From Deinococcus humi (GTDB taxonomy: Bacteria > Deinococcota > Deinococci > Deinococcales > Deinococcaceae): a DNA stretch of 64,000 bases. Location: the NCBI RefSeq assembly GCF_014201875.1, contig NZ_JACHFL010000017.1:48423-112422 (forward strand). Reading direction: 5' to 3'. The translations under genes were made by a program, and so were the position numbers. Of this stretch, positions 52,912-61,676 are shown one piece after another (the first letter of the stretch is position 1; each line of letters starts with the position of its first letter). The notes beneath the pieces are model-generated. The model was not told where the DNA came from and did no database searches. It worked only from the letters and a program-made list of their open reading frames with translations.

Positions 52912-53114
52912 ACGGTCGGATCATAAGCTCGGTACCCGACAAGGGACGTCGCATCCAGCACAAGCCCATCCAGGGCAAGATCTCGGCGTTCTCCATGCAT
53001 CGCCTGCCATAGCCCTGAATGGGGTGCGACGTTGATGGTGCCGGCGCCAGTGCCGTTGAGCTCGGGTGGTGGGCCGTTCTGGCCCTGGCCGTCAGCCCAG
53101 TGAACGTTCGACAT
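52908..53114 (-). CDS. Uncertain small open frame (68 aa)
   Basis: MSNVHWADGQGQNGPPPELN, then GTGAGTINVAPHSGLWQAMHG and a C-terminus LALDGLVLDATSLVGYRAYDPTV. The ATGA overlap with the hydrolase start hints at coupling, but composition is only partly coding-like and no ribosome site is clear. It may be the tail of a lost gene. Confidence 0.3.
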   Translation of the reverse strand: MSNVHWADGQGQNGPPPELNGTGAGTINVAPHSGLWQAMHGERRDLALDGLVLDATSLVGYRAYDPTV

Positions 53115-53229
53115 CAGTCGGGCGGCGAGCTCTGGTCGGCACGGGCCGACTGGGTAGCCTAGGCGCGTTGGTGGCAGCAGACGCGCTCAAGATTTCAGAG
53201 CGGCGCTTGGCGTAACACGCTTGTCCGTG

Positions 53230-53520
53230 ATCTTCAATAGATTCGGAAGTTGCCTCTTCTCCATGGCCAATCTGAGCCAAGGCGTGGCGCTGACATATCC
53301 ATTCAGAGCCGCGGCGACGGGCGCAGGGATTTCTTGACCTCCATGCCAGAATCACGAATCTTCACTCTCTTGCCCGATCCACCGTGCCTGCTCACCACCA
53401 GCAAGGAGCGTTCAATTGTTGGCGCGACGTGGTGCAGCAGGTGGCCAGAACTTCTGGCCACCTGCGTTTCTGAAATTCCGCCGCTCCTGATAAGCCAACA
53501 ACCTGCCCAATCTGGTCAGA
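53230..53520 (+). mobile_element. IS6-family 3' end remnant
   Basis: The plus strand encodes the C-terminal part of an IS6 transposase, RRRAQGFLDLHARITNLHSL with ARSTVPAHHQQGAF and CWRDVVQQVA, then a stop. After about 30 bp comes CCAACAACCTGCCCAATCTGG, a decayed version of the terminus CAACAACTTGCCACAACC of the 38302 element. The N-terminal two thirds are missing. The 115 bp before it (53115-53229) hold nothing I recognise. Confidence 0.65.
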
Positions 53521-53771
53521 AAAGGTCCGTCGGGGAGGTGGCGTCACACCCCGGGCGGGAGCGCCCCACCCCCGGATTCAGCGGACAGCGGCATCACTCC
53601 GGATTCCTCTCTCGCACCCAGGCGCGGTCGGCTTGGACGCACTACTGTGGAGGGGGACCCTCACCATCTCCTCGTTCCACGCACCCCACGGTCTAGGTCG
53701 AGCGACGTCGAAGGCGGCCTCTCTGACTCCCTCGCATCCTCGACTCTCCCGCATGCCCTCCGAGGTCCACT

Positions 53772-55424
53772 ATGACGATGCCTGACCCACGCGCGACGCC
53801 TCCCACACGCTTTGCACGGGTGATCGACACCATCACAACCCGCTCCATGAAGCTTCCGGGAGGCTTGCCCTATACCGTAACCCAGGGGGTGCGGGTCCCG
53901 ATGCGCGACGGCGCCGAATTGTTGGCTGACCTGTATACCCCGGTGGGTGAGGTGCGCGGCACCCTCCTCGTGCGCCTTCCCTATGGCCGGAGCGTCTTGG
54001 TGGCGTCCAACTTCGTGGCCCCCTATGCTGCGCGCGGCTACCGGGTGGTCCTGCAAAGCTGCCGCGGCACTTTCGGGTCCGGTGGGGGTCCGTTCGAGCC
54101 GATGGGACGTGAGATCGAAGACGGCGCCGATACCGTCACGTGGCTGCGCAATCAGCCGTGGTTCGAGGGGAAGTTTGCCACAGTGGGCGCCTCGTACTTC
54201 GGCTTCACCCAGTGGGCCCTGCTCCTTGATCCGCCGCCGGAGCTGGTCACCGCCATCATTCTGATGGGGGTGCATGATCTCTACCAAACTGCACATGGTG
54301 CGGGCGCGTTCCGGCTGGAACTGCTGCTGTCCTGGCACCACCAGATCGCGCGCCAGGAGCGTGGCGGCCTCCTCACCGCCCTGATCGACCGGGCGACCCT
54401 CACCCGGCGGTTGAAGCCCGCGTTGGACGCCCTGCCCCTGCTCGAAACGGGGGAGCGACACCTCGGCCATGGGCCCTTCGCGGCCTCCTACGGCGACATG
54501 CTGACCCGCGCTGACCCGGGCGACCCATACTGGGCGCCGAGGCGGCTGGGCGAGGCGCTGGAGCGCGTTCGCGTTCCAGTACTGCTCGCGGGGGGCTGGC
54601 AGGACATCTTCCTCGACCAGACCCTGGAGCAGTACACCCGGTTGCGCGACCGGGACGTGGACGTGGCGTTGACGGTGGGTCCCTGGGCGCACGGCGAGGG
54701 ACTCGGCGTCATGACACGCGAGAGTCTGGACTGGCTGGCCGAGCATTTAGGCGGTGAGGCCCGTCCCCGTTCCGCCCCGGTGCGCGTGTACGTCACGGGT
54801 GCAGCGGAGTGGCGTGACCTGCCCGGCTGGCCGCCCCCAACAGAGCCGCAGACGCTGTACCTGCACCCGGACGAAGGGCTGGGCATCTACGCGCCCTCCC
54901 CGAAGGCCCGGCCCTCCACCTTCACCTATGACCCGGCGAACCCCACGCCGAGCGTCGGCGGGCAACTCCTCGTGAATGGCGGCTCCCGCGACAACCGTCC
55001 CCTTGAAGCTCGGGGGGACGTCCTGACCTTTACCGGCCCGGCCCTGACCGCTCCGCTGGAAGTCGTGGGCGTGCCGGCGGTGGAACTTGCGCACCACAGC
55101 GACAATCCGCACGCGGACCTGTTCGTGCGCCTGTGCGAAGTAGATGTCCGGGGCCAGTCGCGCACGGTGAGCGACGGCTTCCGGCGGCTGAGCCCAGTAG
55201 ACGGGGGCGGGGTCGTGCGCCTGGCTCTGGGTGCCACGGCGCACCGTTTCGCGGTTGGCTCGCGGATTCGCGTGCTGATCTCCGGCGGTTCCCACCCGCA
55301 GTACGCCCGCAACCTGGGCACCGGCGAAGATGAGGCGACGGGCCGCCGCTTGGCCGTCTCGCACCTCACCGTTATGCACGGCGAGGGTGGGCTGTCCCGG
55401 ATCGTCCTGCCCGTGATGGGGTAA
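53772..55424 (+). CDS. CocE/NonD-family hydrolase (X-Pro dipeptidyl-peptidase fold)
   Basis: A serine hydrolase of 550 aa. N-terminal catalytic domain: GVRVPMRDGAELLADLYTPVG, RLPYGRSVLVASNFVAPYAARGYRVVLQSCRGTFGS, nucleophile Ser in VGASYFGFTQWA, Asp in LAGGWQDIFLDQ and His in VGPWAHGEG. A C-terminal jelly-roll domain (FTGPALTAPLEVVGVPAVELAHHSDNPHADLFVRL, ending ISGGSHPQYARNLG) completes the CocE architecture. There is no signal peptide. Substrates of the family are esters and acyl-amides such as cocaine or glutaryl-7-ACA; the natural one here is unknown. It stands alone, with a near-palindrome at 55479-55497 downstream. Confidence 0.92.
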   Translation: MTMPDPRATPPTRFARVIDTITTRSMKLPGGLPYTVTQGVRVPMRDGAELLADLYTPVGEVRGTLLVRLPYGRSVLVASNFVAPYAARGYRVVLQSCRGTFGSGGGPFEPMGREIEDGADTVTWLRNQPWFEGKFATVGASYFGFTQWALLLDPPPELVTAIILMGVHDLYQTAHGAGAFRLELLLSWHHQIARQERGGLLTALIDRATLTRRLKPALDALPLLETGERHLGHGPFAASYGDMLTRADPGDPYWAPRRLGEALERVRVPVLLAGGWQDIFLDQTLEQYTRLRDRDVDVALTVGPWAHGEGLGVMTRESLDWLAEHLGGEARPRSAPVRVYVTGAAEWRDLPGWPPPTEPQTLYLHPDEGLGIYAPSPKARPSTFTYDPANPTPSVGGQLLVNGGSRDNRPLEARGDVLTFTGPALTAPLEVVGVPAVELAHHSDNPHADLFVRLCEVDVRGQSRTVSDGFRRLSPVDGGGVVRLALGATAHRFAVGSRIRVLISGGSHPQYARNLGTGEDEATGRRLAVSHLTVMHGEGGLSRIVLPVMG

Positions 55425-55558
55425 CCTCAGCCGCCATCGTCCCTCGGACCCGGTCCCCTCGGATTTAACGGGGCGTTGTCGGGCGGCATGCTGCCCGGCT
55501 GCCTCATTATTCTGCAAAGGGCGCTGGCACCTTAACTAAGAGGGGCCGAACTAGCTCT

Positions 55559-55587
55559 GCAGGCGGCTTGAGAATGAAGCCGCCTGC
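55559..55587. terminator. 11-bp hairpin, repeat of the one at 25978
   Basis: GCAGGCGGCTT (55559-55569) and AAGCCGCCTGC (55577-55587) with loop GAGAATG are perfectly complementary. The reverse complement of the core matches 25978-26002 with two or three changes, so this is a small dispersed hairpin. The surroundings (55425-55715) have no convincing gene. Confidence 0.55.
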
Positions 55588-55715
55588 TAAATCGCTTCCT
55601 TTCGAAGGAGCAGTGCCTGAGATTGGTTGTCTCCAGGCACAATTCACCAGCCTACCGAGCTTACGTTGCCAGAACAAGGCGACGAGCACGATAGAACTCT
55701 ATTCATAACTTGTGA

Positions 55716-56033
55716 TTACCGCACTTGAACCACTATAGGGGCGAGATCTGGGAGCTGGCAGCTGAAGACCAGATCTACGGCAGACCCTGCACGCGGCACG
55801 GCCCCGTCCCAGATCCAACCCCAGGTCTGGCGCATGGGGTTCCCAAAGGGCCGAAGCTTTCCGCTTAAAGAGGGCACCGAGCGGCAGAGCAATTCCACTT
55901 GGGCGGGTGTGAGCCTCTGCCCCCTAGCGTGCCGGTAGATCCCCCAGACCACCAACAGCGCAGCACCGGCAAGGATCACCCATAACGCCATCGACCAGGG
56001 CCGGTGGCGCGGGAAGGAGAGAAGGCGCGGCAT
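55716..56033 (-). CDS. Hypothetical single-pass membrane protein (105 aa)
   Basis: A basic N-terminus (MPRLLSFPRHRPWS) is followed by one transmembrane helix (MALWVILAGAALLVVWGIY). A short extracytoplasmic domain has two Cys (VELLCRSVP and LVFSCQLPDLA) that could pair. The pattern LTPAQVELLCRSV, with FGNPMRQTWGWIWDGAVP, suggests a small folded domain. The family is not recognised. It diverges from the WGR-propeller gene 115 bp away. Confidence 0.65.
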   Translation of the reverse strand: MPRLLSFPRHRPWSMALWVILAGAALLVVWGIYRHARGQRLTPAQVELLCRSVPSLSGKLRPFGNPMRQTWGWIWDGAVPRAGSAVDLVFSCQLPDLAPIVVQVR

Positions 56034-56148
56034 CTATCTCTGCACCCTAACGGCTCGCGCCCCAGAATGAGGAGGCAGGGCACTGGAGGAGCAGGAGCCA
56101 TCCGCTTTGCTGCTTGTGAGCTAGCGTGATTGGAGTTACAATATCATT

Positions 56149-57564
56149 ATGTCTGAAACGTACTTGGAGTACTCTGATCCGAACGGGGCCGAGCACAAGT
56201 TCTACGCAGTCGCCGTAGACGGCGCTGGGCTGACCATCCGCTATGGACGCATCGGTACCGATGGGCAGATCCAACACAAGACGTTTCCCTCTGCTGAGAA
56301 AGCCGAAGCGGAAGCGGACAAGAAGCTGCGCGACAAGCGCCGCAAAGGCTACGAAGATGCCGTACAGGGCGTGCGGCAGAAACGGGCGATAATGCGCCGC
56401 ACGATCACCGAGACCCGCTCCACCACCCGTCAGGGCGCGCCGCTCCTGTGGAAGTTCGACACAAATGCCACAGCCTTCGGTATCTTCGCCGACGACCGTC
56501 AGGTCTGGGTCGGCAACGAAGCTGGACAAGTCCATGCCCTCAGTCCAGAAGGCGAGGTGCTCCGCTCCTTCACCCTTCCCGATGGCGTGAAATGCCTGGT
56601 GCGCGACGACCGCTGGACGTTCGCTGGATGCGACGACGGCAACGTCTACGACCTCAGCGGAAAGCTTCCCTTCGTGGCCTATGAGGTCGAGGGAAGCGCC
56701 GCATTGCTCTGGATGGACATTCACGCGGGCACTCTGGCGGCCAGCGACGCGGGTGGGAACGTCTTCGCCTTCGATGCCGAGAGCGACCAGCAATGGGCGA
56801 ATGTTGGCACCGGTGGGAGCATGGGGTGGATGGTTCGCGTGGATGACCGCGGCGTGTACTACGGGCACTCCAGGGGCGTAGGCATGTACGACCGCACCAG
56901 CGGCATCCCGCTCTGGCAGACCAAGACGCGGGGCGACGTGCTGTTCGGCTGGCAGGACGGCACCGACCTGTACGCAGGCACGACTCAGAACCTCATCCAA
57001 CGCTTCACCAAAGCAGGCGAGCACGTGCAGGACTATGCCTGCGACGACGTGGTTCTCTCCTGCGCCACCAGTCCTGGCGGCGAGTACGTCTTCGCCGGAG
57101 ACAGCGGCAGTGCCGTGTACTGCTTCACCCGGAGTGGTGAACGCCTCTGGAAGCTGGGGACGGGGGTTGGCGGTGCGCTCAGCATGCAATATGTCGGCGG
57201 CCGGCTGTATCTCGTGACTGTGCGCGGCGTGCTGGCTGCTCTGAATGCCAGTGCCGAGGCCATTCAGGCCGCGCAGCGGGGCGAGACGCCCACGCCCCGC
57301 GACGTGAAACTCGCCGCCGCTGCCAGTGCGAGCGTCCCCCTCACGCAGCTGGCGATCACCCCCGACAGTGGCAGCGGCGTACGTCTGATCTGCGAACGCG
57401 ATGGCACCCGCTTGCGCGTTCGGCCTACCGATCCCAGCTTCAATGCCTGGAATGTCCAGTTCCCACGCAACCTTCGCGTTGCTGGCGCGACCTATCTCGT
57501 GGACGACCTCCTGGACGCCGGAGGCTTTTACCGTGTGGTAGGGGATATTCGCCGCGTCAGCTGA
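56149..57564 (+). CDS. WGR domain fused to a beta-propeller
   Basis: A cytosolic protein of 471 aa. Residues 1-75 are a WGR domain (YLEYSDPNGAEHKFYAVAVDG, LTIRYGRIGTDGQIQHKTF, EAEADKKLRDKRRKGY), a module that binds nucleic acid or ADP-ribosylation-linked partners in PARPs and MolR-type proteins. After a basic linker, residues 100-400 contain PQQ/WD-like blades: VWVGNEAGQVHALSPEGEVL, TFAGCDDGNVYDLSG, LAASDAGGNVFAFDAESDQQWANVG, EYVFAGDSGSAVYCFTRSGERLWKLG. The gene is followed 25 bp later by a DUF1281-like gene. It may be a sensor or scaffold; no enzyme domain is present. Confidence 0.88.
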   Translation: MSETYLEYSDPNGAEHKFYAVAVDGAGLTIRYGRIGTDGQIQHKTFPSAEKAEAEADKKLRDKRRKGYEDAVQGVRQKRAIMRRTITETRSTTRQGAPLLWKFDTNATAFGIFADDRQVWVGNEAGQVHALSPEGEVLRSFTLPDGVKCLVRDDRWTFAGCDDGNVYDLSGKLPFVAYEVEGSAALLWMDIHAGTLAASDAGGNVFAFDAESDQQWANVGTGGSMGWMVRVDDRGVYYGHSRGVGMYDRTSGIPLWQTKTRGDVLFGWQDGTDLYAGTTQNLIQRFTKAGEHVQDYACDDVVLSCATSPGGEYVFAGDSGSAVYCFTRSGERLWKLGTGVGGALSMQYVGGRLYLVTVRGVLAALNASAEAIQAAQRGETPTPRDVKLAAAASASVPLTQLAITPDSGSGVRLICERDGTRLRVRPTDPSFNAWNVQFPRNLRVAGATYLVDDLLDAGGFYRVVGDIRRVS

Positions 57565-57589
57565 AGGAACCACGGACGGAGGAGCAGGC

Positions 57590-58153
57590 ATGACCAACTG
57601 GTGCCAGAACAGGCTTGAGGTCCACGGAAACGCCCGCCTTCTCATGGCATGGCGCGCCGCCCAGCGAGGGCCATCACCCGACTATGGGCCGCGGATCCAG
57701 GACTTGAGCTTCCATGCACAGCTTCCTGTGCCACGGGAAGTAATGGCCCGGGGCTATGGGACCGGTGGCCTTCCGGAGCTCCACCGAGCCATCCAGATTC
57801 AGGCAGGGCAACAAGATCCCACCCCTCATCTCCCCCTTGAGCGCGCTGCGTGGCAAGCCGCGTACTGGGGCAGCAGCCGGGATGCCGATGATGTGACCTT
57901 CACTGAGGGACCAGAGCAGCTGGTCCTCAGCTTCGCAACCGCCTGGGCCCCACCCATACCGTGGCTCGAGGCCGTCGCGGCTTTATGGCCGGCACTCAAT
58001 TTCGAGTTGCGCAGCATCGAACCCGGCAACGAGCTCTATGTACACATGCGTTTGGAGAGCGGCAACATCGTATCGTTAGATGAACGTGCGCCGACGCTAC
58101 AGGACCTGCAGGACTGGGGCTATGACTTGGACGAAGAGTCTCCAGGGACCTGA
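57590..58153 (+). CDS. DUF1281 / Api92-like ferredoxin-fold protein
   Basis: A protein of 187 aa starting MTNWCQNRLEVHGNARLLMA. This is the hallmark of YubB/Api92-like proteins (N-W-C at the start), followed by a long insert and WGSSRDADDVTFTEGPEQLVLSFATAWAPPIPWLEAVAALWPALNFELRSIEPG, the conserved core in which the product curves back on itself. GGAGGA(G) lies before the ATG. The family is frequent on plasmids and phages and has no proven function. It forms an operon with the WGR-propeller gene. The acidic C-terminus (LQDWGYDLDEESPGT) is unusual. Confidence 0.85.
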   Translation: MTNWCQNRLEVHGNARLLMAWRAAQRGPSPDYGPRIQDLSFHAQLPVPREVMARGYGTGGLPELHRAIQIQAGQQDPTPHLPLERAAWQAAYWGSSRDADDVTFTEGPEQLVLSFATAWAPPIPWLEAVAALWPALNFELRSIEPGNELYVHMRLESGNIVSLDERAPTLQDLQDWGYDLDEESPGT

Positions 58154-58245
58154 TCTGGCATCAATCTACAACTGTTGATACGAGCGCTGCCAGGCAGAGC
58201 AAGATGACCCCCACAACAGCGCGGGTCATCTATGAAAGCCTGCCC

Positions 58246-58368
58246 TCAGGGCGAAGCAGGGGCAGGAGCCATTCCGAGCAGCGTCTGGGCTTCTTGGAGG
58301 TGTTGCTGGATGATCGGGCTCAGCTGATCGGCCGGCGCCACGACGGCCATGCCCTTCTCAGGGGTGCG
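58246..58368 (-). pseudogene. C-terminal tail of an unknown gene
   Basis: The minus strand reads KGMAVVAPADQLSPIIQQHL, then QEAQTLLGMAPAPASP and a stop at 58246, coding-like and helical. Upstream it runs into the IS6 remnant at 58369, which probably cut it off. The family is not recognised. Confidence 0.3.
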
Positions 58369-58614
58369 TTGACCCGGCAGCAGGAGCGGCAACAACTGGC
58401 TTCAAGCGACGACAGCGGACTCAGGAACTCCTCGCGCTCCACACCCGAGTCTCGAACCTTCACCAGCACACCCGCATCACTGTGCCTGCCCAAAAGCAAC
58501 GAAGCCGCCTGAAGGACGCCCTGCACATCTGGGATGAGGTCGTGCAGTTGGCAGCCTGAACTTCAGGCTGCCCGTCAGAAACGTCGACCTGCACCTCGTT
58601 AACTTGCCAAAACC
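58369..58614 (+). mobile_element. IS6-family 3' end remnant
   Basis: The plus strand encodes TRQQERQQ, a frameshift, then FKRRQRTQELLALHTRVSNL with HQHTRITVPAQKQRSRLKDA and LHIWDEVVQLAA. This is the helical tail of an IS6 transposase with its DDE Glu. The terminus GTTAACTTGCCAAAACC follows at 58598-58614. The N-terminal two thirds are missing. Confidence 0.7.
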
Positions 58615-58722
58615 CCGCCTGGCGAGAACTGTGACCACCGGGGCGCTACCGACTTACGCCCCGGATCAGTCAACGCAGCCGGTCTCCATGCGTGCCCTGC
58701 AGCCTGAGCCGGGCGACGCACT

Positions 58723-59550
58723 TTACCTCAGCCGCGTAGGCACCTGGATATCGCAGATACTGAAATCTGCCCCTTTTTCCTGCCTTACCTTGTCTACCAG
58801 CCGTCCAAAGGCTGGACCCTGCGGATCCATCATCTCAACGACAGGACGCTGGCCTTCAGGCAAATCGGCGGCCACCTGCACGCGCTGCATGATGTCGGGA
58901 CTTGCGGGGGGTTCTCCAGCGATCACCGAGGTCACCACCTCGCGCCCGATGACGGCGTTGCCCCAGGCGGTGTACTGCAGGCCCAGCCGGAATGAAGACG
59001 CTCCGCGCATGAAAAAGATCTCGCTGTTCGCGCTGTTCAGGGCCTCGCCCCGGCCCATCCCGGCCACACCTGGACAGTACGCGCCCCAGGCCTGGAAGTC
59101 CGGCACATTACGCCGCCGGGTTTCAGCATCCGAAACGGTCAGGATCGGCATGGTCCCCAGAAAACCGGAATTGCCGTCGCTGGTCTGGGTGATCTGACGC
59201 CAGACTGTTTTTTCTGGCAACCTCGCCGAGAATTCGGGTTCGAGGTTCGGGTAGGTCGAGGTTCCCCCATCTTTGTTGTTGGGATTGCCCGTCTGGACGA
59301 CGAAGAGGTCGATCACCCGGTGGAACTGCAGACCGTCGTAAATCTTCTCGCGCGCCAGGAGCTTGATACGTTCGACGGCCTTGGGTGCCAGATCAGGGCG
59401 CATCTCGACGATCATGCGTCCCTTGGTGGTGTCGATCACCAAGAGATTCTCCGGATCGATGGGAATCCAGCGGGCTTGAGTTTGCACAGACTGCATTGGA
59501 GCACACGACGCGAGCAGGACTAGACCCAGCCACAATGCAGATGTTTTCAT
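58723..59550 (-). CDS. Cyclophilin-type peptidyl-prolyl isomerase, lipoprotein
   Basis: A protein of 275 aa with a lipoprotein signal (MKTSALWLGLVLLASC, lipidated Cys16). The cyclophilin domain begins VIDTTKGRMIVEMRPDLAPKAVERIKLLAREKIYDGLQFHRVIDLFVVQTGNP, with the catalytic Arg and the Q-T-G strand visible, followed by the acidic insert. Later segments (NSEIFFMRGASSFRLGLQYTAWGNAVIGREVVTSV) are the rest of the barrel. The conserved FFI/MAHG-type motif is divergent, and an insert of about 30 residues (TRRRNVPDFQAWGAYCPG) is unusual. It probably assists folding outside the membrane. Confidence 0.85.
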   Translation of the reverse strand: MKTSALWLGLVLLASCAPMQSVQTQARWIPIDPENLLVIDTTKGRMIVEMRPDLAPKAVERIKLLAREKIYDGLQFHRVIDLFVVQTGNPNNKDGGTSTYPNLEPEFSARLPEKTVWRQITQTSDGNSGFLGTMPILTVSDAETRRRNVPDFQAWGAYCPGVAGMGRGEALNSANSEIFFMRGASSFRLGLQYTAWGNAVIGREVVTSVIAGEPPASPDIMQRVQVAADLPEGQRPVVEMMDPQGPAFGRLVDKVRQEKGADFSICDIQVPTRLR

Positions 59551-59662
59551 GGTTCAGTATTGGGCCTTAACAGTCAGGCGTCAAATCAAGCCGGGTGAAA
59601 GGGCGTATCCCGCAGCAGGTAAAAGCAGGGGTTACCAGTGGGCAAGATCGATCAGTTGAAAC

Positions 59663-60454
59663 GATTGTGTTGCCTGAACTGGCTGCGCGGCAAGCTGAAG
59701 GCAGGGGTGGCCTGAATTTCAGGTCACCCCCGCTGCAATTTTCGACCACTTCAGGAACGCTTTACGCCGATAATGTCGTCTGGTCAAGGCGGAGACGCTG
59801 GTTCGGGAGTGGTGGAGGCTGGTGATTCAGGCATGTAGGTTCAGGAATTGTTGAGCGCGTTTCCGCCGCTTGAAGGCCTGCCGACTTTGATCGTGTCGCC
59901 GTGTAGATCCGTCTTCCTGCATGTTGATGTTGTTGCAGCGCGCCGTGGAGATTACTGTTGGCCAGGCTGGGGAGCGCTCGGATGGCCGCCCCGTAACTCC
60001 GAAGCTGATCGGTGTAAATGACCTCTGGGGCATCGTAGTCGCCCAGGAGTCGGGTCAGGAAGGTCGGTGCGGCGTCGGTGTCACGGTGCCGTTGAAGCAG
60101 GATGTCGAGCACAAACCCGTTCTCGTCGACGGCCCGCTACAACCAATGGCGGACGCCATCCACCGCCGTGCAGCCCTCATCCAGAGACCACCGGGAACCC
60201 CGCCGGGGTTCCCGGTGAGGGAGACCAACTGCCGTGAGCGGGCCGAATTTGATGAACCATTCTTGGAGCGTCACGTGACTGGCCGTTTGGGCCGCGCTGG
60301 TGCAGCAGTTCCTGAACGTCTCGGTCACTTAGGGGAGAGCGGTGGTACAGCCCGATCGCGTGCTGGATGATCGTCATCGGAAAACGGTGGCGGTACGGTT
60401 TCGGGTCAGTCACGGCGGGTCAGCCTACCCCGAGCCCGTTAAGGCAACACAACC
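59663..60454 (-). mobile_element. IS6-family element, minus strand, frameshifted
   Basis: The element is 792 bp with termini GATTGTGTTGCCTGAACTGGC (59663) and, on the minus strand from 60454, GGTTGTGTTGCCTTAACGGGC. Transposase pieces: MTDPKPYRHRFPMTIIQHAI with LSDRDVQELLHQRG, then MLDILLQRHRDTDAAPTFLT with VIYTDQLRSYGAAIRAL, then the FKRRKRAQQFLNLHA tail in other frames. At least two frameshifts make it inactive. It abuts the 3' end of another IS6 type at 60455, as if inserted into it. No target duplication is evident. Confidence 0.82.
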
Positions 60455-60642
60455 ATTCTTGGCCCTCCACGCCCGTGTTGCAAACGTCCACCAGCACACT
60501 CGAACCACTGTTCGCGCCGGCCCTCGAAGATTCAATCAGAACCACGCTCATTTGGCGTGGCGCGCTGGGGTTGAAGTGGCGGTCTGACGTTCAGACGACC
60601 ACCGCCCTCACTCGGCTCTTCGCTGATTAACTTGCCAGAACC
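60455..60642 (+). mobile_element. IS6-family 3' end, interrupted by the adjacent IS6
   Basis: The plus strand encodes LALHARVANVHQHTRTTVRA, then RRFNQNHAHLAWRAGVEVAV and a stop, nearly the same tail as the 40929 element. It is followed by the terminus GATTAACTTGCCAGAACC (60625-60642). The rest of this copy is absent; its upstream side is replaced by the minus-strand element ending at 60454. Confidence 0.75.
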
Positions 60643-60704
60643 GCCCCGACAAGATAAAGCAACCCAGCCGCACGCCCCCGTACCGGTGACGTTATGCTGC
60701 CCGC

Positions 60705-61613
60705 ATGACACTGTGGCAACTGGTGATTCCCGTGGTGGTAGGCGTTGTTCTGGCCCTTGTGTGGTGGGCCGGCAAGGCCATGCTGGAGGGGGCCCGCGAG
60801 GGCCTTCAAGAAGCCAATGCGGAACTCGCTCAGCAAAAGGGCGAGCGTGAAGCGCAGGAGGCCCAGGAGGCTGAAGTGCGCCGGCAGGTCGTGGAGGCCA
60901 GCGCCCGCGCGCTGAGCGAGGCGGAGCGCTTCGCCCTGAATCTGCGCGCTCCATTTACCCACCTCTGGATCCAGATTTTTGAGGATTCTGCGGTGGGCCG
61001 CCCGCTGGAATACTTTTACCAACTGATCCCACCCGCCGGGAAGGAAGACGAGCTGCGTCAATCCCTGGAAGAGGGCTGGGCGATCACTGACCATGCCTCG
61101 ACCATGTCCAGTCTGGCCTGGCTGTTGAACGGCGGTCACCGCGCCTCGTACCAGGAAGTGCGCCAAAGCTTGCAGGCGGGCCGTTCAACAGCCGGTGATC
61201 TGAACAAGCGTCTGGCCAAGGTAGTGGGCAAGTGGGAGCCTGAGGTCGGTGAGGTGGGTGGGATGGCCTTCGATCTGGCGCGAGCAGTGGATATTGCTGC
61301 GCAGGGCGTGGCGGTGGGATACCTGAGTGAAGGACAGGGCTGGCGAATTATGGGCCAGTGCCGCCACATGGCGCGGGACGCGGCGTTCCGGGACTGGGCC
61401 CATTACGGACAGAGCTTTCTGGCCGGCGCGGAGTTCTGGAAATCGGGTGGGGTGACTGGGGGGATCAGGAACCGGGGCTATACCCAGACGATAGCTTGGC
61501 TGCTTGAGGATACCAATAGCCCTTGGCTGCGGGATCCCTGGTCTCCGGCGGGCCAGGGCCGACCAGAGGTGCCCGAGCTCAACTCAATTGGAGTGCCTAC
61601 GACGCTGCACTGA
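60705..61613 (+). CDS. DUF1266-like membrane-anchored protein
   Basis: A protein of 302 aa. One N-terminal helix (LWQLVIPVVVGVVLALVWWAGK) anchors it. A charged coiled-coil (EGAREGLQEANAELAQQKGEREAQEAQEAEVRRQVVEASARA) follows. The C-terminal domain fits DUF1266: WAITDHASTMSSLAWLLNGGHRASYQEV, AFDLARAVDIAAQGVAVGYLSEGQGW, and AFRDWAHYGQSFLAGAEFWKSGG. The function of the family is unknown; members occur near secretion and stress genes. The gene is flanked by IS6 debris on both sides and has no partner. Confidence 0.75.
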   Translation: MTLWQLVIPVVVGVVLALVWWAGKAMLEGAREGLQEANAELAQQKGEREAQEAQEAEVRRQVVEASARALSEAERFALNLRAPFTHLWIQIFEDSAVGRPLEYFYQLIPPAGKEDELRQSLEEGWAITDHASTMSSLAWLLNGGHRASYQEVRQSLQAGRSTAGDLNKRLAKVVGKWEPEVGEVGGMAFDLARAVDIAAQGVAVGYLSEGQGWRIMGQCRHMARDAAFRDWAHYGQSFLAGAEFWKSGGVTGGIRNRGYTQTIAWLLEDTNSPWLRDPWSPAGQGRPEVPELNSIGVPTTLH

Positions 61614-61676
61614 AGTCCGCCTTTCCGCTCACCCTCCAGCGTGAGATTGTGCGGGCAGACCTACCGCTGAACTTCC

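Noticed and set aside
53661..54746. Minus-strand open frame of 361 codons
   Set aside because: It is antisense to the CocE-type hydrolase, which carries a complete catalytic triad.
56047..57645. Long minus-strand open frame (532 codons)
   Set aside because: It is antisense to the WGR-propeller gene, which has clear domain signatures; the minus frame has none.
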